Part shown: in pieces, positions 1-5,102 of the stretch | How the letters are laid out: each line of letters opens with the position of its first letter | Position numbering within the stretch: position 1 is the first letter of the stretch | DNA from: Burkholderiales bacterium | GTDB lineage: Bacteria; Pseudomonadota; Gammaproteobacteria; Burkholderiales; SG8-39 | Assembly (NCBI GenBank): GCA_016649475.1 | Contig: JAENXP010000230.1 | Span: forward strand, 1 to 5,265 | Direction: 5' to 3' | DNA length: 5,265 nt | Translations under genes and position numbers: made by a program | The notes under the pieces: generated by a model | Told to the model about the DNA's origin: nothing | What the model saw: the letters and a program-made list of their open reading frames with translations, nothing else | Databases searched by the model: none

Positions 1-26
1 CAGCGTCAGATGTGTATAAGAGACAG
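1..26 (+). other. Residual Nextera (Tn5) sequencing adapter, not genomic
   Basis: Bases 8-26 are exactly the 19-base Tn5 mosaic end used in Nextera libraries (AGATGTGTATAAGAGACAG). Bases 1-7 (CAGCGTC) are the adjoining part of the read-1 adapter. The match runs continuously to the first base of the window and stops at base 26, as expected of an untrimmed read at a contig end. It is a library artefact and should not be read as a transposon in this organism. Genomic sequence starts at about base 27. Confidence 0.97.
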
Positions 27-82
27 AGGTAATACGACGGATTTTGCCGGTCCGCGCCCGCGGATCGTGCACCAGCCCTTTC

Positions 83-124
83 CCGGAGGCCGATTCGGAA
101 GTAACGAATCGGCCTCCGGCTTTT
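83..124 (+). terminator. Intrinsic terminator of an unseen upstream + strand unit
   Basis: Bases 83-97 (CCGGAGGCCGATTCG) pair perfectly with 105-119, giving a 15-bp stem with a 7-base loop (GAAGTAA). A short T tract (121-124) follows. The T tract lies on the + strand side only, so the terminator acts on transcription entering from the left. The gene it closes is outside the window. No reading frame in 27-82 can be assigned; one frame has a TAA at 30-32, but its preceding codons are adapter. The stem also insulates the kinase operon from upstream transcription. Confidence 0.85.
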
Positions 125-144
125 GCGGCGGCATGAAAAGCACC

Positions 145-202
145 CTACCAAAAGCGTAAGTGAAACTACGCGTTTCGCTCTCGCTTCTACGGCGTTGGGT
201 AG
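145..202 (+). repeat. Long imperfect hairpin in the intergenic leader
   Basis: The inner stem pairs 159-166 (AGTGAAAC) with 172-179 (GTTTCGCT), with one G-T wobble and loop TACGC. After a 2x2 internal loop, 152-156 (AAGCG) pairs with 182-186 (CGCTT). An outer arm 145-149 (CTACC) pairs with 198-202 (GGTAG). It lies between the terminator and the kinase gene. It could be a structured 5' leader, a protein-binding dyad or a remnant; nothing in the sequence decides which. There is no T tract, so it is not an intrinsic terminator. Confidence 0.4.
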
Positions 203-268
203 CGCTTAACTAGGGAATCACAGTATTGTCCGCGCGTCGCCCGATGTGGAGAATTGGCGACTTGCAGA

Positions 269-277
269 TAAAGGAGG
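269..277 (+). promoter_or_regulatory. Perfect Shine-Dalgarno sequence with possible 29-codon leader ORF (287-376)
   Basis: TAAAGGAGG at 269-277 is complementary to the 16S rRNA anti-SD over nine bases, far better than any other ribosome site in the window. It lies more than 100 bases upstream of the kinase ATG. The only start codon at good spacing is TTG at 287 (9 bases away). It opens a 29-codon frame ending at TGA 374-376, just 9 bases before the kinase ATG and in the same phase. It may be a leader peptide coupled to the kinase, or chance. The encoded peptide (starting MNPTSRVRSS) has no recognisable feature. Confidence 0.25.
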
Positions 278-385
278 GATTGCGCCTTGAACCCAACCAG
301 CAGAGTTCGTTCCAGCTTGTGCCAATTCAAGGTGATGATTTCCGCGAACCCACGGCATCTGCCGGTCAGCTGCTGAGGCGCCGCA

Positions 386-1936
386 ATGCAGACTATCAGT
401 CCAGATCAGACCGTACAGGGGCAAAACGTGTACCCAGCCGCGGATATGCGCTTCGGCGAATGGCCCGCATACGACAGGCGGCGCAAGGAAACGGAAACGG
501 CCGCGCCGGCGCACTCGCAATTGCGCAATCCGGCGCAGCGATTCAATTTGCTCCGCTGGATTTCCATCCTCGGCCTTGTCTCAATCATCTTCGCCAGCAT
601 TCCCTTCGCCGCGATCCTTTCGCATTTCATAACGAACGAGATTCTGGAACATGATGCCAGTCTCACCGGTCAGTTCATCGTCAGCGTCGCCGAGACGCAG
701 ACCAGCCAGGCGAACCTCGGAAACAAGGTGACTTTGGGGCAGATTCTGGACGAGCGCGCGAACTTGGGTGCACTCGGCGTCGACCCCGAGGTGGCGGCCA
801 GTGTGAGGCAGCAATTCTACGACCACCTGCAATTTCTGCCGGATGTGCTGCAGGCCGATGTGTTTGCGCGTGACCGCAAACTCATCTGGTCTACGAACCG
901 CTCCCTGATCGGGCAAATCGAGACCGGCAGCCCCGAACTGGAAAAGGCTTTCTCACCGCGCGCCATGCGTGCAACGGCGACCATGAGCGCCGTCGGGCGT
1001 ACAAACGAGGCGCACGAGCACTTGCCGCCGCGTCAAGCGGGGAAAATGCATGTCGACGACTATGTGCAGCTGTATGATGCCCGCGGCGATGTCGCCGCCG
1101 TTGCAAGGATCCACAAGGACCTGGGCGACCTGGTGGTAAGCATCGATCGTGGCAACGTGCTGGTCTGGGCTTGCACGGCGTTCGGCGCGATATTTCTCTA
1201 CCTCACGCTGTTCTGGATCATACGCCGTGCCGACGCCATGCTGAAAGCGCAGCATCAGCGCCTGGTCGAGACCGAAGCACTTTGCATTATCGGCGAGATG
1301 TCGGCCGCAGTGGCTCACGGCATCCGCAATCCGCTCGCCTCGATGCGCACCAGCGCGGAACTTGCGCTCGATGGCGATCTCGAATCCACCCGGAAGAATG
1401 CCACGGACATCATTTTCCAGATCGACCGGCTGGGCAAATGGGTGCGTGAGCTGCTGGCCTTTTCGCGGCCCCTCGATTGCGAAAGCCGGAAGATCAACCT
1501 GGTCTCGCTGGTCGAGGACTGTCTGCCGAGTTTTTCCGCCCAGTTGGAACGGCGCCGGATCAGCTGCGAGTTCGTGCAGCCGACTGCGCAAGTGCCGCTG
1601 GTGCTCGGCGCGCGCGGCCTGGCTACCCAGGCGCTGGCGAGCGTCATCGCCAATGCGATCGAAGCCATGCCCACGGGCGGTACGCTGCGCCTTGAACTCG
1701 AGCACGAGCCGCTATCGCGGTGCGTGGCGGTGATCGTTTCTGACACCGGGCCCGGCATGACGCCGGCTGCGGTGAATATGGTATTCAAGCCTTACTACAC
1801 CACCAAGTGCGATGGGCTCGGGCTCGGCATGGCCCTGGTCAAGCGCATCATGGAGCGTTTCGGCGGCGCCATCAGCCTGCAAAGCCGCGTAGGCGAGGGC
1901 ACACGCGTCAATTTGAACTTTCCTTTGGCTCAATAA
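386..1936 (+). CDS. Membrane-bound sensor histidine kinase (HisKA/HATPase_c), partner of the downstream NtrC-type regulator
   Basis: The protein has 516 residues. It autophosphorylates on a histidine and passes phosphate to a response regulator, almost certainly the adjacent one. Order: cytoplasmic N-terminus 1-55; membrane segment 56-82; periplasmic sensor region about 83-258 of no recognised family; second membrane segment about 259-279; short linker without a visible HAMP or PAS domain; HisKA with phospho-acceptor H311 (VAHGIRNPL); ATPase domain with N box (N423), G1 box (DTGPGM, 453-458), F box (FKPYYTTK, 467-474) and G2 box (GLGLGM, 477-482). The residue after H311 is glycine instead of the usual Glu/Asp, while N315 of the phosphatase motif is kept. 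Start: TGA at 374-376 closes the frame upstream, so 386 is the first ATG, and GAGG (375-378) sits 7 bases ahead. The next gene begins 5 bases after the stop. The signal sensed cannot be told. Confidence 0.93.
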   Translation: MQTISPDQTVQGQNVYPAADMRFGEWPAYDRRRKETETAAPAHSQLRNPAQRFNLLRWISILGLVSIIFASIPFAAILSHFITNEILEHDASLTGQFIVSVAETQTSQANLGNKVTLGQILDERANLGALGVDPEVAASVRQQFYDHLQFLPDVLQADVFARDRKLIWSTNRSLIGQIETGSPELEKAFSPRAMRATATMSAVGRTNEAHEHLPPRQAGKMHVDDYVQLYDARGDVAAVARIHKDLGDLVVSIDRGNVLVWACTAFGAIFLYLTLFWIIRRADAMLKAQHQRLVETEALCIIGEMSAAVAHGIRNPLASMRTSAELALDGDLESTRKNATDIIFQIDRLGKWVRELLAFSRPLDCESRKINLVSLVEDCLPSFSAQLERRRISCEFVQPTAQVPLVLGARGLATQALASVIANAIEAMPTGGTLRLELEHEPLSRCVAVIVSDTGPGMTPAAVNMVFKPYYTTKCDGLGLGMALVKRIMERFGGAISLQSRVGEGTRVNLNFPLAQ

Positions 1937-1941
1937 ATAAA

Positions 1942-3402
1942 ATGGCGAACTCAATCCTCATTATCGAAGACGACGAAATGCTCGCGGACAATATCCGCGA
2001 GCACCTGGAGCGCAATCAGTGGGAAGTCCATGTGGCGCACAACGCCGAAGATGGATTGAAAAAGCTGGAGTCCGTGCGTCCGGACATGGTCCTTACCGAC
2101 TACAGGATGCCCGGCAAGACGGGCGTGGATGTGATCAGGGGCGCGCTCGAGATCGACCCGGAAGTCAAGATCATCATGCTCACGGGCGAGGGCAACGCGC
2201 AGATCGCCGTCGATGCGATGAAGGCGGGCGCTTGCGACTACCTGTCCAAGCCGATCTCGCTGGCCGAACTCAAGCTGGTTCTGGAAAAGGCGCTGGGACA
2301 CTCGAAGGTGGAGAAGACCCTGTCGGTCATGCAGCGGCGCCAGCCGCGCGCCTCGCTGGAGGCGATCATCGGCGATTCGCCGCCGATGCTTGCGGCGAAA
2401 ACGAAGGCGCGCCAGGTGCTGGAGGCCGAGCGGCGCATGAATGACGGCGACCTGCCTGCCGTTCTGATCACCGGCGAGACCGGCACCGGCAAGGAGTTGC
2501 TGGCGCGTGCCCTGCATTTCGAGGGCGTACGCAGCAACTGGCCGTTTATCGAAATCAACTGCGCGTCCCTGCCGCCGAACCTGCTCGAATCCGAGCTTTT
2601 CGGGCACGAGCGCGGCGCGTTCACCGACGCCAAGGATCGCAGGATCGGCTTGGTCGAGGCGGCTGACGGCGGAACCCTGTTCCTCGACGAAATCGGCGAA
2701 GTCGATCTGTCGATACAGGCCAAATTGCTCAAGCTGCTGGAGGAGAAAAGCCTGCGCCGCATCGGCAGCGTGCGCGAGCGCAAGGTGAACATCCGCATCG
2801 TCAGTGCGACCAATCAGAATCTGGAGCAGATGGTGCGCGAAGGCCGCTTTCGCAGCGACCTTTATTTCCGGCTGCGCGTGATATCGCTGTCGATGCCGCC
2901 GCTGCGCACGACTGGCGAGGATATCCTGCGCATCGGCGAATTTTATCTGCAGGCCCACGCCAAGCGCTACGGCAAAAAGGGACTGCACTTCAGCCCCGAG
3001 GCCAAGGACCGGCTGCTGCGCTATGGCTGGCCCGGGAACGTGAGGGAAATGCGCAATATGCTGGAGCAGACAGTGCTGCTGTGCCAGGACGAGGTGATTA
3101 CTCCTGATCAGCTCGCATTCGGCAACGGTCAGCTGCACAATCCCGACGCGCAGGCAAACCAGCAGGATTACAATGCGCCGGCTATCGCCGGGCGCGGCAC
3201 GGGAAAGATAGCCGAAGTGGAGCAGGACATGGTGTACAAGGTCCTGTCGAAAACCGACTGGAATATCTCCAAGTCGGCGAAACTGCTCGGGCTTTCCCGC
3301 GACATGCTGCGCTACCGGATCGAGAAATACGGACTCGCGCGTCCGCCGCGGGTAACTGCGGCGACAATCCTCGCTGAAGATTCGCCTGGCCTCGACTACT
3401 AA
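1942..3402 (+). CDS. NtrC-family sigma-54-dependent response regulator (receiver, AAA+, Fis-type HTH)
   Basis: The protein has 486 residues and is a transcription activator that uses ATP to open RpoN promoters when phosphorylated. Receiver about 4-120: acidic pocket E9/D10/D11, phospho-acceptor D53, T81, K103. AAA+ domain about 143-380: Walker A GETGTGKE (178-185), sigma-54 contact loop GAFTDA (225-230), Walker B GGTLFLDE (243-250), arginine-finger region FRSDLYFRL (303-311), sensor II WPGNVRE (363-369). Fis-type helix-turn-helix about 431-465 (NISKSAKLLGLSRDMLRYRI), then a 20-residue tail. The family norm for the contact loop is GAFTGA; here the fifth residue is aspartate (codon 2626-2628). 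The ATG at 1942 lets the protein open directly on the first receiver strand (ILIIEDDE). No SD is visible before it, so translation probably depends on coupling to the kinase, which stops 5 bases upstream. An in-frame extension to 1807 lies inside the kinase and is discarded. Not PrsR-like at its N-terminus, so no symbol is given. Confidence 0.95.
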   Translation: MANSILIIEDDEMLADNIREHLERNQWEVHVAHNAEDGLKKLESVRPDMVLTDYRMPGKTGVDVIRGALEIDPEVKIIMLTGEGNAQIAVDAMKAGACDYLSKPISLAELKLVLEKALGHSKVEKTLSVMQRRQPRASLEAIIGDSPPMLAAKTKARQVLEAERRMNDGDLPAVLITGETGTGKELLARALHFEGVRSNWPFIEINCASLPPNLLESELFGHERGAFTDAKDRRIGLVEAADGGTLFLDEIGEVDLSIQAKLLKLLEEKSLRRIGSVRERKVNIRIVSATNQNLEQMVREGRFRSDLYFRLRVISLSMPPLRTTGEDILRIGEFYLQAHAKRYGKKGLHFSPEAKDRLLRYGWPGNVREMRNMLEQTVLLCQDEVITPDQLAFGNGQLHNPDAQANQQDYNAPAIAGRGTGKIAEVEQDMVYKVLSKTDWNISKSAKLLGLSRDMLRYRIEKYGLARPPRVTAATILAEDSPGLDY

Positions 3403-3414
3403 GTGGTCATGGTA

Positions 3415-3432
3415 GCCGGCGCTCGCGCCGGC
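3415..3432. repeat. GC-rich dyad between convergent genes
   Basis: GCCGGCGC (3415-3422) and GCGCCGGC (3425-3432) are perfect inverted repeats separated by two bases, with further GCCGGCGG just after. The dyad lies in the 58-base gap where the regulator and the exported protein gene converge. A stable RNA hairpin would form from either strand and could slow or stop transcription, but neither side has a T tract. It is therefore at best a non-canonical bidirectional terminator. Confidence 0.4.
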
Positions 3433-3460
3433 GCCGGCGGCAATAGGTAAAGGCCGGGAT

Positions 3461-3841
3461 CTATCTGGAAAGCGTCAACTCCAGGATGCGCTGCCGCAGC
3501 TGGGTTTTCTTGTCCCCGATCTCTTTGTACTGCGCATAAATTTGATTGGCCTGCTGCGCCAGGTCCTCACCTTGCCGTGCCAGGTCCTTCTGTGCCTGGA
3601 CTCCATCGGCGTAGTTCGGAACCTCGGAGCCGGCCTGTGGCGGCCGCAGTTGCGCGGCGTAGGACGCCTGGTCATTGGCGCGGCGCAATTCCTGCAGCAT
3701 CTGGAACTGCTGAAACAGCGCTTGCTGCTCCTGATTGAGCGCGTTCACCGCAGCATGGAGCTCCTGAAGCTCCGTTCTGTCATCGGCGGCCGCGCCAAAA
3801 CTCAGGAGGAGCAGCGCAAAAATCAATACTATGCTTCGCAT
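3461..3841 (-). CDS. Small exported coiled-coil protein of unknown function
   Basis: The protein has 126 residues and fits no family I recognise. The N-terminus is a typical Sec signal peptide: R2, hydrophobic core about 4-15, and a likely cut after the AAA at 17-19, leaving a mature protein starting DDRTEL. The mature part is rich in Gln, Leu, Ala and charged residues, with heptad-like patterns at about 22-60 and 82-120. These are broken by a Pro/Gly-containing hinge at 67-80 (PPQAGSEVPNYADG). There are no cysteines and no lipobox, so it should be a soluble helical periplasmic protein. The ATG at 3841 is preceded by GGGTGA about 4 bases away, a modest SD. It converges with the regulator gene and lies downstream of the orphan receiver gene, separated by 167 bases with their own promoter-like elements. 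A periplasmic partner of the kinase sensor region is possible but only suggested by proximity. Confidence 0.8.
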   Translation of the reverse strand: MRSIVLIFALLLLSFGAAADDRTELQELHAAVNALNQEQQALFQQFQMLQELRRANDQASYAAQLRPPQAGSEVPNYADGVQAQKDLARQGEDLAQQANQIYAQYKEIGDKKTQLRQRILELTLSR

Positions 3842-3883
3842 GTTTCACCCGGCAATGTGATTTGACTGAGAGCTTACTTCAGT

Positions 3884-3959
3884 ATGAGGTGATACCTCCC
3901 CTCATGCTCCCCTGAGTCACAGGCCATTTCGGCAATTCTGAAATGCCCTCCGATACCTC
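3884..3959 (-). promoter_or_regulatory. Structured leader of the exported-protein gene with repeated GAGGTATC
   Basis: On the minus strand GAGGTATC occurs twice, 61 bases apart (3952-3959 and 3891-3898). The second copy is part of the perfect dyad GAGGT-ATC-ACCTC (3886-3898). An alternative pairing joins 3884-3889 with 3900-3905 (ATGAGG/CCTCAT). Between the copies, 3925-3930 pairs with 3940-3945 (CATTTC/GAAATG, 9-base loop). These elements could be operators or mutually exclusive RNA hairpins ahead of the ATG at 3841. No sigma-54 type element was found here. Confidence 0.3.
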
Positions 3960-3965
3960 ATTATA
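3960..3965 (-). promoter_or_regulatory. Candidate sigma-70 -10 box (TATAAT)
   Basis: The minus strand reads a perfect TATAAT here, in the 167-base gap before the exported-protein gene. It would give a leader of about 110 bases containing the GAGGTATC elements. No convincing TTGACA-like -35 lies 16-18 bases upstream. That spacer is occupied by the GCCGCC hairpin at 3966-3981, so the promoter would be weak or need an activator. Confidence 0.35.
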
Positions 3966-3981
3966 GCCGCCGGATGGCGGC
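3966..3981 (-). terminator. Possible terminator hairpin after the orphan receiver gene
   Basis: GCCGCC-ATCC-GGCGGC on the minus strand forms a perfect 6-bp GC stem with a four-base loop, starting 27 bases beyond the receiver gene's stop. A second small dyad (GTGTCG/CGACAC, 3999-4004 and 4015-4020) spans the stop codon itself. There is no T run after either hairpin, so intrinsic termination would be inefficient and some read-through into the exported-protein gene is plausible. Confidence 0.35.
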
Positions 3982-4008
3982 AGTAGTGCTTTCGGAGTGT
4001 GTCGATAC

Positions 4009-4398
4009 TCAATGCGACACCCGCGGCACCTCTTCGGTGGACCGGTAGATCAGATGTTCCAGGTCCCCTAGTCTGAAAGGTTTGCCCAGCAAACAGTGGA
4101 TACCAAGCTCGTTGGCGCTCGGGGCTATGCTCTCCAGTGGATAGCCGGTGATCATGACGCAGCTGATCGGGCTGGTGCGGTTGCGCATGATTTCGGCGTA
4201 GATCTGCAGACCGGTTTGCCCCGGGAGGTGAAAGTCGAGCACGAGTACGTCCGGCGAGAAGGAGTCGAGCATCTTGATGGCGCAGCGGCCGCTCGCGGCA
4301 ACGCGCACATCGGGAAATCGACGGCCTAGATACGTCTTTACGTTCCGGGCAAGGATGACTTCGTCTTCGACTACAAGAATTCGCTGGGCCAGGGCCAC
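4009..4398 (-). CDS. Stand-alone receiver-domain response regulator (CheY/Spo0F type)
   Basis: The protein has 129 residues and consists only of a receiver domain. Numbered from the chosen start, it has acidic residues E11/D12/E13, phospho-acceptor D55 (VLDFHLPG), T84 (MITGY) and K106 (GKPF), so it should accept and hold phosphate. No output domain follows; the chain ends about 14 residues after the last helix. Such proteins act by protein contact, or as phosphate sinks or relays. Start: GTG at 4398 has a strong SD (AAGGAG, 6-base gap). ATG at 4422 (137 residues, SD AAAGGA, 8-base gap) is the rival. The sigma-54 promoter upstream would start RNA near 4429, after the ATG's SD but before the GTG's, which favours GTG. 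A further extension to 4539 crosses the promoter and is rejected. Its nearest two-component partners are the kinase and regulator on the opposite strand. Confidence 0.9.
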   Translation of the reverse strand: MALAQRILVVEDEVILARNVKTYLGRRFPDVRVAASGRCAIKMLDSFSPDVLVLDFHLPGQTGLQIYAEIMRNRTSPISCVMITGYPLESIAPSANELGIHCLLGKPFRLGDLEHLIYRSTEEVPRVSH

Positions 4399-4438
4399 GT
4401 AAATCTCCTTCAATGCTTGCATTTGCGTAGTCCTTTCA

Positions 4439-4456
4439 ATGCATTTCCCGTGCCAA
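4439..4456 (-). promoter_or_regulatory. Sigma-54 (RpoN) -24/-12 promoter of the orphan receiver gene
   Basis: The minus strand reads TTGGCACGGGAAATGCAT. It matches the RpoN consensus TGGCAC-N5-TTGCA except for one base (A for the first T of TTGC), with the invariant GG and GC at the required spacing. The expected start of transcription is about 4428-4429, giving a leader of about 30 bases that contains the AAGGAG SD of the GTG start at 4398. It lies beside an RpoN activator gene and has dyads at activator distance upstream. Confidence 0.82.
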
Positions 4457-4458
4457 CT

Positions 4459-4503
4459 GTGATTATTGATTAACTTACTGAAAAATATATATAAAATATT
4501 TGG
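4459..4503 (-). promoter_or_regulatory. AT-rich bend region, possible IHF site
   Basis: This stretch is almost pure A/T in an otherwise GC-rich window and sits between the sigma-54 promoter and the upstream dyads, where IHF commonly bends DNA at such promoters. The minus strand contains AATCAA (4466-4471), the core of the IHF consensus, next to A/T tracts. The TTR part of the consensus is missing, so a true IHF site is uncertain; intrinsic curvature would serve the same role. Confidence 0.4.
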
Positions 4504-4538
4504 AGCACTATATGACGATAGGTGATATGCGCCAGTCA

Positions 4539-4581
4539 CAGGGGTAAATCCCCCCTGGGGTATCGCGGGTAAACCCGCGAT
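4539..4581. promoter_or_regulatory. Two inverted repeats, candidate upstream activator sites
   Basis: ATCGCGGGTAAACCCGCGAT (4562-4581) is a perfect 20-base dyad with 9-base arms. Next to it, 4539-4544 (CAGGGG) is inverted at 4552-4557 (CCCCTG). Both contain GGGTAAA followed by CCC, offset by 25 bases. Measured from the predicted sigma-54 start at 4429 they lie at about -133 to -152 and -110 to -128, the usual range for NtrC-type enhancer sites. The neighbouring regulator, a Fis-type HTH dimer, is the obvious candidate ligand. As RNA they could instead form two hairpins ending the transcript from the gene at 4876-5058, but no T tract follows. Confidence 0.55.
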
Positions 4582-4875
4582 CCGCCGATTTGCGCTGCAC
4601 CGCGATGGTCATTGCGTCCCGCCGGGCGCAGCTGTTCGCGCGATGGATGCAAGGCCGCAGTGAAGGGCAGGGCAAAGATGCCGGCGATACCGCCCTGCTG
4701 CCGCGCTGGCCTGCCATGGTACGAAGCGCACGCGCGCGGCCTTCAACGGCCGGCAGAGCGTCGGCCTGATCCTGGCCTTGCAGCAAAAGCTGAACATCGT
4801 TGAGGCAACGCTCACAGCCATCTACACCCATATCGCCAAACCGCATATCGCCGGCACCAGGTCCGAATCCGGGTG
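4582..4875. other. 294-base stretch without a supported gene
   Basis: Several frames are open here on both strands, as is normal at this GC content, but none has a good SD, a recognised domain or a continuous partner outside. The longest minus frame (4508-4921) starts at a TTG inside the 60-residue gene and runs through the dyads toward the sigma-54 promoter, which argues against it. A short direct repeat, CATATCGCC, occurs at 4829-4837 and 4844-4852. The stretch may be a 3' untranslated tail or hold a small RNA. Confidence 0.4.
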
Positions 4876-5058
4876 TTACTTGCGTCCCAGTTGCATCAGA
4901 TCGTTCGGGCAGCGTCCCCAAAGCTCGAGCGGATTTCCGACCGAACGTCGCAGCGCCGCTTTGGCGCTCAAAGACGTGAGGGGGCGATCAAACGAAACGA
5001 ACTGTGCATACATCTGCCCAGCCAGGCGGTAAAACCAAGTGCGGCGCCGTACGACCAT
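4876..5058 (-). CDS. Small basic protein of unknown function, sigma-54 promoter upstream
   Basis: The protein has 60 residues and no family I recognise. It is basic (11 Arg/Lys against 3 Asp/Glu), begins MVVRRRTWFYRLAG, has one cysteine (C50), and shows no signal peptide or clear membrane span. The N-terminal third is aromatic and amphipathic; the second half includes SVGNPLELWGRCPNDL. Support for a real gene comes from its signals. The ATG at 5058 has an AAGGA SD with a 7-base gap. A sigma-54-type promoter predicts transcription starting near 5094, leaving a 35-base leader. It points the same way as the orphan receiver gene and shares its promoter type, so the two may be co-regulated. Short length and lack of a known relative keep confidence moderate. 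It could be a small regulator or membrane-associated peptide, but no function is assigned. Confidence 0.55.
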   Translation of the reverse strand: MVVRRRTWFYRLAGQMYAQFVSFDRPLTSLSAKAALRRSVGNPLELWGRCPNDLMQLGRK

Positions 5059-5102
5059 GATGAGTTCCTTAAATTGAGCGGCCTTGCGACCATGCTCTAC
5101 CT

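Noticed and set aside
1..26. Tn5-like transposon end
   Set aside because: It is the engineered Nextera mosaic end joined to adapter sequence at a contig edge, not a resident element.
248..266. TGG...TTGCA near the kinase leader as a sigma-54 promoter
   Set aside because: The distances from the available GG pairs (248-249 and 256-257) to GC (264-265) are 16 and 8 positions, not the 12 required.
226..654. 142-codon + strand frame overlapping the kinase start
   Set aside because: It runs into the kinase gene in another phase, has no good SD at its first start, and its second half is low-complexity Arg/Ala-rich shadow sequence.
953..1705. 250-codon minus-strand frame opposite the kinase
   Set aside because: Shadow of the kinase coding sequence; composition is Arg/His/Gln-rich without any recognisable domain.
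1951..3138. Long open frame on the minus strand opposite the NtrC-type regulator
   Set aside because: It is antisense to a protein with every motif of its family intact. Such mirror frames are common in GC-rich coding DNA, and no domain is visible.
3415..3432. Classical intrinsic terminator for the kinase operon
   Set aside because: The stem is strong but there is no T tract on either strand, so it is recorded only as a dyad.
4508..4921. 137-codon minus-strand frame between the two sigma-54 genes
   Set aside because: Its start is a TTG inside the 60-residue gene, no internal ATG has a good SD, no domain is seen, and it runs through the dyads toward the receiver's promoter.
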